IMG/VR virus record: IMGVR_UViG_3300042542_003815
Span: 1 to 64,000 of that record
Reading direction: 5' to 3' (one strand)
Origin: a virus
DNA length: 64,000 bases
Shown one piece after another: positions 23,634 through 32,500 of this stretch. The notes beneath the pieces were generated by a model, which saw nothing but the letters and a program-made list of their open reading frames with translations, was not told the origin of the DNA and ran no database searches. The position numbers and the translations under genes are program-made. Every line of letters begins with the position of its first letter. Position 1 is the first letter of the stretch.

Positions 23634-24830
23634 TCACCCATTTGGCTCTGTTAACAGAGCCTCCGTGGCGAACTTGAGGTTTGCTTCAATTCTTTCTTTC
23701 TGGTCTTGCGGGAACTTACCATCATTTAAAAGTTGCATTGATGCTAGACGAGATTCACGATAATGCTCAGTCCAATATGATGAAATAGCAAATTCATCAA
23801 GGATTGCCCACTCGTAGATACCTTGACCAACAAACAAAGCACCTTCAGGATATCGAATCTTTAATGCCTGCTTGGCGAAGCGATAAGCCTGATCCCAGCG
23901 GCAGTATGTCCGACAGAGTCTAGCAGCAGCCCATAGGCTCTCTGCTCTCCAAGGGGCAGCCTGGTAGGCTTGGAAATATGTCTTGACGATTTCATCGAAT
24001 GACTTGTTGAGAATTTCCATGATTCTACCCGCCTGATAGTACGAGTAGAAAACTTCTTCATTCCAACCACCAAGTTCTGCTCTCTTCAAGTATGCAGAAA
24101 GTGACTTTTCCCACTGCTGCGAATCACGGTATGACTGAGCAAGATAGAAATGATATCGGTTTAGATCCTTCTCATCGACCTTACCTGATTCAAGTGCTGC
24201 CTCAAATACTCTTGCATCTTTCTCATACTTATCAGCAGATTTAGATCTATTACCATCTTGAATTGGAGTATTGATAAATCCACGGGCAAAATCTCTAGTT
24301 GAGATCTGATCATGGCAATCAACATACTCATGAAGAATTCCACGGTAGTAGAATTTCTTGTGATTGCTTGTCAATTGTGGACGATGGTACTTAGTCTGTC
24401 CAAACATTGCAAACACATTGTAGAGATCAGCAGTTAGACCCTTCTTGAAAGTCTGTGGATCAAAGCCAGGATCGAAAACAAGAATCTCGTCTGCATCAAT
24501 CATGAGGCTATAGTCGTGCCCTGTCTTTTGGGCGTACTCTAGAGCCTCGCTTCTATTCGTTCCGAAATCTGTCCAAGTGCTTTGGTGTAGTTCACCGGGG
24601 ATGCCATTTCGATCAAAGAAATCCTTAATTCTTTGCTGCGTTCCGTCAGTTGAACCTGTATCAACAATAACCCAATAATCGATCACAGGAAGAACGGAAG
24701 CAAGACATCTTTCGATGACATGTGCCTCGTCCTTTACAATCATGCAAAGGTTGACCGTAGGAATTCCGCTCTTATTCGTCTTAGTTTGCGTGTTTTGAAT
24801 CGTAGGCTCAAGAATCGCTGTTTCAGCCAT
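23634..24830 (-). CDS. Family 2 glycosyltransferase with TPR-like C-terminus
   Basis: This 398-aa protein has an N-terminal GT-A domain (about residues 30-230) with the family-2 motifs NLCMIVKDEAHVIERCLASV, DYWVIVDTGSTDGTQQRIKD and the metal-binding DAD in SLMIDADEILVF, which together indicate transfer from a nucleotide-sugar. The C-terminal half is helical with TPR-like repeats (YHFYLAQSYRDSQQWEKSLS; YSYYQAGRIMEILNKS), probably for protein binding. The start at 24830 is preferred over 24842 because GGAG lies 6 bases before it. Location between two tail fibre genes under a late box suggests modification of virion fibres or of surface glycans. The acceptor is unknown. It could use sugars made by the gmd product at the window start. 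Confidence 0.85.
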   Translation of the reverse strand: MAETAILEPTIQNTQTKTNKSGIPTVNLCMIVKDEAHVIERCLASVLPVIDYWVIVDTGSTDGTQQRIKDFFDRNGIPGELHQSTWTDFGTNRSEALEYAQKTGHDYSLMIDADEILVFDPGFDPQTFKKGLTADLYNVFAMFGQTKYHRPQLTSNHKKFYYRGILHEYVDCHDQISTRDFARGFINTPIQDGNRSKSADKYEKDARVFEAALESGKVDEKDLNRYHFYLAQSYRDSQQWEKSLSAYLKRAELGGWNEEVFYSYYQAGRIMEILNKSFDEIVKTYFQAYQAAPWRAESLWAAARLCRTYCRWDQAYRFAKQALKIRYPEGALFVGQGIYEWAILDEFAISSYWTEHYRESRLASMQLLNDGKFPQDQKERIEANLKFATEALLTEPNG

Positions 24831-24863
24831 TTTAATCTCCATTATGAACTGTTGAGTCTGAAC

Positions 24864-24870
24864 TATTTAG
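24864..24870 (-). promoter_or_regulatory. Late promoter box of glycosyltransferase (CTAAATA)
   Basis: Minus-strand GCTAAATAG 33 bases upstream of the preferred start at 24830; GGAG lies between. Confidence 0.6.
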
Positions 24871-24898
24871 CAATCGATTATGAGATGATATAAGATGT

Positions 24899-25240
24899 TC
24901 AAGAAATTTTCGTAATTTCTGGATAAACAGTTATCATTCCTTGAACTACTCTTTGGACATTTTCACTGCCATTCGAATGTAATTCCACATCATAAAACCA
25001 AACTCCTGCCTTTATGTTTGCAGTATTTGTTGCTGACATAGAAACTATAATATTGCCCGTAGATCCTGTTATTGATGTGGTTAAATTGACTCCCGTTGTT
25101 GACGAGTAAAATCTACGCATCTGTGAATATGCTGTATAACCTATTGAAATGTCCGTGGGAGACCCGTCACTTCCTCTTACAATATAAGAGAAAGAAAAGT
25201 CTGATCCTTGATCCATGTCTCTGTTGATCGATATTGCCAT
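24899..25240 (-). CDS. Small beta-sandwich virion protein
   Basis: This 113-aa, all-beta protein starts MAISINRDMDQGSDFSFSYI, continues ISIGYTAYSQMRRFYSSTTG and ends with WFYDVELHSNGSENVQRVVQ. Proteins of this pattern accompany tail fibre genes in marine T4-like phages and resemble the N-terminal baseplate-attachment or Ig-like domains of upper baseplate proteins. It lies 3 bases downstream of the large fibre gene with an AGGATAA site, so it may be an attachment or accessory subunit of that fibre. The function is inferred from shape and position only. Confidence 0.5.
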   Translation of the reverse strand: MAISINRDMDQGSDFSFSYIVRGSDGSPTDISIGYTAYSQMRRFYSSTTGVNLTTSITGSTGNIIVSMSATNTANIKAGVWFYDVELHSNGSENVQRVVQGMITVYPEITKIS

Positions 25241-25243
25241 AAC

Positions 25244-28200
25244 TTATCCTATAACCACCACTTCGGATGAATTTGGTCCTGGACTAAAAGTTGAATCTGC
25301 AATCAAATCAAAATGAGTTATTGTCTTAGATCCTTGCCAAACTCCCATGGCTGAATTAACAATTTGTGAAGATCCCCAATTAGCCGGACGGAGAGGAGTT
25401 ACAACTACAGTGTAATTAGTATTAGTCATAGGCGTGGTGAATGTACATCGCACTCTTCCAATTTGACCACCAGTAGGTATACTGAATGAAAGATTCCCCG
25501 ATACTATCGTACTAATAGTACTCCCATTTAATTGATATGAACCGTGTGCCTTAACACCAAATGATGTTGTTGGTGTTGGTATATCAATAGTAATATTTCC
25601 ATCACTATCAGGAATTTGCCCATTAACCGTAATCTTACTGACCACATGTCCCGTAGAACCGATTTGGAAATGTCTACTGTCAAATGATGCAGCACCTGTC
25701 AGCGTATTAGAGGCTCCTGGTATATTTGGTGCACTTACTACTGTGGTAACTTTCTTCAAATTGTTATTTGAATCAAGAACAACATAAGATGACGGGCTAG
25801 TTATAGTAGCAAGTCCCTTAGGAATGTTAATGTCAACAGTTGCAGGTGTACTATCCTTTCTTGTGAAAGTGAAAACATCTTCTGCGGCATTTGGCGAAGA
25901 TCCACCACCAAGAACAATACTAAATTTCCTAGTAATCGTACTTGAAGTTTCTGCACGATCAATTCTGCCTCTAATTCCAGAGGAGAACTTTACCTCATTT
26001 ACATCGTCAGATGCAGTTCCCTTCCCATACATTAAAAGAGAGCAAGCATCATTAGTTGCACCAAGAGCGTTGTCATTGAAAATTGCAATGGAAGAAGTAC
26101 CAATGGTTCCGCCACGAACTTTAATCGCAGCCTGACTCATAGGTGCAATAACAGTTGAAAGTGTGTTCCAAGAAGAACCAGACCAACCACTTTCAACTAG
26201 AAGATCACCATATCCATTTGATGCTTCAGAATATGGATTTCCACGAATAGACCATCTTGTATAGTTACTGATATTGTCAGAACTGATGACTCCCTTGTGA
26301 GTCAACCCACCCGATGAGAACGGATATTTCACTATACTGACATCATTAAATGTCGCACCGCCGCCAAATGAGGCTCCTGATCGAACAATCAATAGTGAAG
26401 AACCATTGTCACCTATGACGGCACCACCTGTTATGGTGAGTCTATTTGCGAATGTTGCCCCACCGTCAGATCCATCACTCAAAACATGTGCATTTGATCT
26501 AAATGTATTTCTTTGTGAGGATGTGACTGTCTGTGAACTATCGTAGCGAACATAACGATCATCATGATTATGTCCTGTAAGGATAATTGCACTAAGACCC
26601 TTCTGTGCACGAATAATCCAATGAACAGTAACATACTCTTGCATGTTATCGAATGGCTGTGCTGTACTTACCCCTAGAGGGCCACGGGCAGTAAAGTAAG
26701 TATCAACAGTACTGTCCGAAGTTGGTTGACCAAAACCAACTCCGATTTCAGCGTCTAAACCAGTATTGATAGATGCAGATGTTAGTCTATGCTCATGCGG
26801 TGGAATATTTGCAGCAGACAGAGTAACTTGATTCGTTCCACCAATATCACCGACAGAAATACTCGGTGTAAGGGAACCTGTCAGACCTTTAGTTGCACCA
26901 ACAAGAATTCTACGGCGTAAGTCGGGAATAAAGAAAACGCTTGTATAACTTTCAGATGGAGTCTTTAGTCTACCTCTAATTCTAAACGAAGTTGCTCCAT
27001 TGAAAGTTTCATATGCAAATGTGTTTTCGTCAAAACTTACAGTTGTTCCATTTACAGATGTAACAAATGTGTCCGATTCTCTCAGGACTCCACCTACAGT
27101 TGCCTCGACAGTAACTGCATCATTCACTAAAAGTCCACGATTCCATCCTGCAATATCTATCGGAACATTACCCCCAACATTAGGGTTATAAGAACTATTC
27201 AATGTCCCATCAGCATAGAACTTCTGCCCAATAGCGGTATGCAGTTCTGTCCACAATGATTTTTCGAGTCTTCTACCATCACATAGCAACCACCCTGATG
27301 GAATATATTCAATTTCTCCACTAAAAGGCTGTATGATCCCTACCGGCATCAGACCTTGAATATCAACAACATCACTCAGCGTTCCTGTTGCGCCTGCACC
27401 GCCTCCACTTGGAATTCCACCAAATACAGCACCAAGATAATTGTGAACATAGGCACTATCTGGACCGAGTGCAACTATAAGTGGCTTACGAATTTCACCA
27501 AGTTGGAGTTGACTTGCCCCACCATCAGGATCAGCAATCATTCCACGAACATTGTCTGCACTCAAAAAGTATGCATTTCCGGGTGCCAATGGAAGAATCG
27601 ATGCGATTCTTGAAGATGCAGTACCAGTAAGACCTGATATGTATCCTTTAGTCGTAACACAGAAATTATTAGCATTCACAACTCTACTAACGATACCCAA
27701 TACTTCTGCATTTTCAGGACTCGTTGCAATCGCACCAGTTATTGTTAAATTATCCGGATCAAGTCTTACAACATCACCAATTACAAAACTATGAGCAGTT
27801 ACAGAGTAACACTTACCGATTGATGAATTATCGAAGTCAATCCAGCCTGGATCAATCGTTCCACTTGCTCTTGCAACAGGAATGCTGAATGGCGTTGGCA
27901 TCGTAGTGCCGTGTGCACCATCTAAGAAATCGACATTCAGTCTTTGTGCAAAATGGTCTATTGCATTATCACTTTGTCCCGTTGGTCCTGTGATGTAAGG
28001 ATATTGTGGACCCGATGCTCCCGACCAAATCGTGAATTTGTCTTGTTCCCCGTGATTTAAACTCTGTTTGAAAGAGAATACAAGAGGCTGCTGTGAACCC
28101 GTAGAACCGTAGTTATATCTTGTAATACCCCAATATCCATACGGAGCATCTAAAGATCCTCCTGTACCCAATCCACCGAGTCTTATTGAAGTATTTGCTC

Positions 28201-29344
28201 CTTCATGGCCGATGAAATGGAACTTATCATTATAATCATCTTTGTAAGCCGCAACATCTGGGTCGTAGTAACCAAATGCCTTAAATCTTGAAGAATAAAT
28301 GTGTAAATCTGTGCCGCTGACACCAAGATTGGTGTCTGCCATGAATGTATTCACTACTTCTTGATATGGTCCTTGCTCATAAACCCATATGAAGTGTTTA
28401 TCACTATCCGAACCACGAACTCTTATCCCCGCTTCATCCAACTCAATATCACCATAGAAATTTTCAGTAGTAGTTGGTCCAGCAATCATTGAGAAATCAA
28501 GAACAGTTCCCGTGATGCTGATACTGCCTCCCGATACAATATCATTTACTCCACCAAAAACAAAGTTATGTAATTTTAGTGTTGTAAACGATGGATAGAA
28601 ATTTACTTCACTAACTTGACCACTAGTGGTGTAATCAGTTGGATTAGTCACTCCAGGATCATAATAATAGAAGGTAGCACCTTGTGCGGGGAATCCCCCA
28701 TATGTTGGACCAGTGACATCGATAGCAACGATTCTATGGTATGCAAGTTCAATTACTTTATCTTCTATACGAAGATCATTTGAATCGACATTTGATGCAG
28801 TACCTTGAACACTCAAATTTCCATTTATACTGACATTACCATTGAATTGAAATCCAGGAGGCAAATAGACAGTTGGGGGCAGAATGTGCTGTGCGCTAAT
28901 TCTCTTAGGAGTTCCTGCACCCGAACCAAGTCTATTATCAAGAGTATCACTGACTATAAACCAGTCGTTTATGTTCGGGAATGATGTTAGTGATCTATTT
29001 GCTACAATCGCATCTGAGAAACCCGTCACGCCGAGTGTCAACATGTTTGACACATCTATCATCGTGTGGTTTAGATAGTAATTTGGAGTTAATGTTGTAC
29101 CGACACCAATTCCGGGTCCAGGCCATACTTTCAAAGTAATGACACCGTTTGTGTCACCATTCACGCAAGTTGAATTTAAAGTCAAACCACCATCAGTTTG
29201 CCCAACATTAACATCATAGATTTGTAGTGGATTTATAGCATCAATTATCTCATTTGTTCTATCGTACCATGTATGAAATGTGTCCGATAGGACTAAATTT
29301 GAAATATTAATTAGGTCGCAGTTGCCGGTACATGTGCAGGACAT
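25244..29344 (-). CDS. Large tail fibre with gp12-type collar domain
   Basis: This 1366-aa putative distal or short tail fibre begins with a Cys-rich motif (SCTCTGNCDLINISNLVLSD) typical of cyanophage-type fibres, which may attach to the baseplate. A segment near residue 175 (FNGNVSINGNLSVQGTASNV) looks like a beta-helical needle. A phage tail collar domain lies at about residues 665-710 (IPSGWLLCDGRRLEKSLW), followed by a PPHEHR metal-site motif near 845, matching the receptor-binding head of T4 gp12. GHNHDDRYVRYDSSQTV at about 925 starts a further shaft. The C-terminal ~100 residues form a compact beta domain. It has the same collar-plus-HxH architecture as the second fibre (20228-23575). 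Confidence 0.82.
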   Translation of the reverse strand: MSCTCTGNCDLINISNLVLSDTFHTWYDRTNEIIDAINPLQIYDVNVGQTDGGLTLNSTCVNGDTNGVITLKVWPGPGIGVGTTLTPNYYLNHTMIDVSNMLTLGVTGFSDAIVANRSLTSFPNINDWFIVSDTLDNRLGSGAGTPKRISAQHILPPTVYLPPGFQFNGNVSINGNLSVQGTASNVDSNDLRIEDKVIELAYHRIVAIDVTGPTYGGFPAQGATFYYYDPGVTNPTDYTTSGQVSEVNFYPSFTTLKLHNFVFGGVNDIVSGGSISITGTVLDFSMIAGPTTTENFYGDIELDEAGIRVRGSDSDKHFIWVYEQGPYQEVVNTFMADTNLGVSGTDLHIYSSRFKAFGYYDPDVAAYKDDYNDKFHFIGHEGANTSIRLGGLGTGGSLDAPYGYWGITRYNYGSTGSQQPLVFSFKQSLNHGEQDKFTIWSGASGPQYPYITGPTGQSDNAIDHFAQRLNVDFLDGAHGTTMPTPFSIPVARASGTIDPGWIDFDNSSIGKCYSVTAHSFVIGDVVRLDPDNLTITGAIATSPENAEVLGIVSRVVNANNFCVTTKGYISGLTGTASSRIASILPLAPGNAYFLSADNVRGMIADPDGGASQLQLGEIRKPLIVALGPDSAYVHNYLGAVFGGIPSGGGAGATGTLSDVVDIQGLMPVGIIQPFSGEIEYIPSGWLLCDGRRLEKSLWTELHTAIGQKFYADGTLNSSYNPNVGGNVPIDIAGWNRGLLVNDAVTVEATVGGVLRESDTFVTSVNGTTVSFDENTFAYETFNGATSFRIRGRLKTPSESYTSVFFIPDLRRRILVGATKGLTGSLTPSISVGDIGGTNQVTLSAANIPPHEHRLTSASINTGLDAEIGVGFGQPTSDSTVDTYFTARGPLGVSTAQPFDNMQEYVTVHWIIRAQKGLSAIILTGHNHDDRYVRYDSSQTVTSSQRNTFRSNAHVLSDGSDGGATFANRLTITGGAVIGDNGSSLLIVRSGASFGGGATFNDVSIVKYPFSSGGLTHKGVISSDNISNYTRWSIRGNPYSEASNGYGDLLVESGWSGSSWNTLSTVIAPMSQAAIKVRGGTIGTSSIAIFNDNALGATNDACSLLMYGKGTASDDVNEVKFSSGIRGRIDRAETSSTITRKFSIVLGGGSSPNAAEDVFTFTRKDSTPATVDINIPKGLATITSPSSYVVLDSNNNLKKVTTVVSAPNIPGASNTLTGAASFDSRHFQIGSTGHVVSKITVNGQIPDSDGNITIDIPTPTTSFGVKAHGSYQLNGSTISTIVSGNLSFSIPTGGQIGRVRCTFTTPMTNTNYTVVVTPLRPANWGSSQIVNSAMGVWQGSKTITHFDLIADSTFSPGPNSSEVVVIG

Positions 29345-29541
29345 TATGGCTTATTCCTTAATTGATCTATGATGGAACGAAGTTCCAATACCTCTAGTTC
29401 TAGCCTATTTAGTCTATCTCTTTCGGTCTGAATCTTTCTTCTCTTCTCTTCGTATGCCTTAATGGCATCAATATCGACTGAGAGAATGGCATTGGTTTTT
29501 GTATCCCGAACCATTTTGTTATTTTTAACGGGTACTTTCAT
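29344..29541 (-). CDS. Small coiled-coil protein
   Basis: This 65-aa protein has a C-terminal half that is one long charged helix (IKAYEEKRRKIQTERDRLN followed by RLELEVLELRSIIDQLRNKP) with leucine heptads, predicted to oligomerise as a coiled coil. It overlaps the end of the giant upstream gene by 4 bases and the start of the fibre gene by one base, so all three should be translated as a unit. Possible roles are fibre-trimerisation chaperone or a baseplate linker. Similar mini-genes occur at this place in related phages. Confidence 0.5.
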   Translation of the reverse strand: MKVPVKNNKMVRDTKTNAILSVDIDAIKAYEEKRRKIQTERDRLNRLELEVLELRSIIDQLRNKP

Positions 29542-32500
29542 GTAGCCACCAATCTTAGATTTCTAATTCTTGGTAGAGATCTCGGATCGCTTGGTAAAGT
29601 CGATGTGCATGACGAATACATTACAATCTTTATGGCGAACGCCCTAAATTTAGAGAGTCCCAATCCGTCACTCGTATAAAGCACTTCTCTGAACTCATCA
29701 GAATTTTGTGAATATCCTGAGTCAGTAGTATTCAATTGAGTGTAACCAATACTACTAAAATCACCTTCCCCAACAGGAAGTGGTCTCACAAACACCTGAA
29801 TAGATGAATCGTATGGATTACAGAGAGACATCTGAACATGAACATTTGTTGCCTCAAATCCTGGCTCAAGAGTTACTTGTTTAGTGATGTATCTTGCTTC
29901 GCTAGGTGCTGTTGCGCCCAGATTATTAGGGAACAATTCACGATTGGTAGCGACAACGAAGTTATTATTTACTTTATTTTCAACTACAAGATAGTGCGAT
30001 GTTTCCACATCAAGAGAAGGAGAAACATAAGCATTTCCGATCATATTTGCTCTAACTTCTGAGAATTTACCTGTCCCCATGTTTCTCGTTGATCTTGTAG
30101 TTGGACGATTCAAATTTTTATTTGCTTGAGCAGCGATGAAAGAACCGCCAATGTCACCTAACAACCCTCTTTCACTAAATGTGGTCGAAGTGTTTGATGG
30201 TGAAATATAGTTCATATTGATTCTCATGAGATCGAACTTAGTGTCAGATCCATAAGATTCATGATTATTTTCGTATTTCACATATCCAGACTGCGGCGAG
30301 AATTTGCAAAGATATACTGAGAATTTTAAGGAATCTGTTTCTTTCTTCGAAAGACTGCCTGTATTTTGCGGCAAGAATATGCTGCGTATTGCGGGTTGTT
30401 TAGTTGCCTTTTGTATTGGGTCACCTTCACTAAGACGAATTAGATCACTACCGATAGACGCACCGAAAACAATATAATCACTACTATTCGTTGCAATAGC
30501 AATTGCATACTCTCTACCCGGAAGAAGATAAACTGGACTTGAGAAATCGAATGTTGTTTCTGTAGATCCGTCTTCCGTTGTTGTAATACTTGAAGAATAC
30601 AGAGTCCTTTGTCCAAATGGCATCACCTTTGAGGGGTGTGGATATCCACTTTGGGTTGGCTTTATCATAAGAGTAATCGCAGAATTTGGATCACTATCTT
30701 TTCCTGCAAATGCAACGCCAACGGTTTTCACAAACACACCATCGGGATACTTAACAGGATCCACAAAGAAAGTCTGGCTCATTGGCTCGGTATAACCGAA
30801 GAAATCTGTAGATAATAACTCTGTCAAGTTAGACTGAATTTTATTCGACTTTGTCGATCTACGACGAACAATAGCAGAGCGAGTTGAGAGTATCTCATCT
30901 TCGGGTAAAGTATCAATACTTCCCGATGAATTGAAAATAGCGTCAGCGGCCATAGTTGTCTCAGAGACAGTATTAGTACTACTGTCGGTGATTCTGAAAA
31001 CTCTACGGCCAGTTAAGAACTCATTTTCCACATCCTGACTCATAATATATTTCAGATTACTGATCTCACCCTTTTCACTTGTGATTTGTGAACCACCTGT
31101 GCAATATGCTGTGATATCAACATCATCAACAAACACATAGAATTTAGTATTTGGCTTTAGGCCATACGCATTCATTGTTATTGTTTTGTCTCGCATATAA
31201 GGAACGACATCTTTTCGGATGACTTTAGAGATAGACTTTCTCTTTATCCCTTCGGGAACACCAGACTTAAATGTGTTTCCTAAACTGAGACCTTTAGTTC
31301 CTGCAACCACTGAATTCTTCGTGTCAACAATATTTTGTTTTGTATTGACCTCATTAGCAACTTCACGACCATACCAAATTGATTCCCAATCGTTCCATTG
31401 TGTACCGAAACCATCGCCTGATTGCCAAGCATCATTTTCACCATCAACATTGACCTTTACTGATGGAGTAATTCCTGTGTCAAACCAGAAATCACAAGAA
31501 GGAGACAGCATCAGAGAGCCAAGGTAATTGAAAACATTTGATGGGTTAATTGTATATGTTCTTGTAGTGAGAGGCTGAACTATTTCTGCCTGTGTCGTAT
31601 AGTTCAAAGTCACGATTCCGTCACCCGAAGTTGTCAGTCCTGAGATTTCTGATGGCCCCGTGAGCGCAAAAACCCGAGAAACAAATGGAGGACGAAGTTC
31701 ATTCTTCTCAAAATCTACAGATGCAGCATACATTGAGTTGGTGACATCACCAATATTGTGTCCCTTGAATTGATCGACTAAAATACCCTTCTTAGGAATT
31801 TCAATATTGCTGTCATCGACAATCGATATGGATTTTGCCTCTTGTTCAAGAAGCGTCAATGTTGTATAGTATTCTACTGCTTCTATTCTCTTTTCCAGTT
31901 CACCGATATCACGCATCGTGTAACGCTTATTTTCCACGAATCTAATAGACACATCTTTCTTATCGAATGTATATGGATTCACCGTAACTGAGTAGAGTGT
32001 CATTGCATTCGGATCATCAGGTGGAGATTGAGCATCAAGACTCGGAACTCCACTAATTACTGAGAATGTTCTATCTCTATTCAAAACAATTTTGTCTGTT
32101 CTTGGAAGATAGTGTTGATACGAGAAAAGTTGATCGTTTGCAGCAGTATTGATTGGGAACCAAGGATAACCAACGACATTACCACTTGAACCACGATCAG
32201 GTCTAAAGTCGATCACATCTGCTAGATCATATATCTTTCCAGTTGTTCTACTAGAATATTTTGGAATATCAGAGTATGGAGAAGGATAGGAATCAACTAT
32301 GAATGGTCCACGATTTCCAGATCTCTCATATCTCTTTATCGTTGCTTGGAATGGACCTGTAACTCCAGTGACTCCCGCCAATAAACTCAGTCTAGACCAA
32401 TCATACAAATTATCTCTTTGTCCATTGTCAAATGTGAAGTATTGCTTTAGTTGTGTTGTTGTGTCTTTGACTCCTGTAACAGATATGATATCAAAAACAT

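Noticed and set aside
25244-29344. Intramolecular chaperone domain at the fibre C-terminus
   Set aside because: The end looks like a compact beta domain; no triple-helical self-cleaving chaperone pattern with catalytic Ser/Lys is visible.
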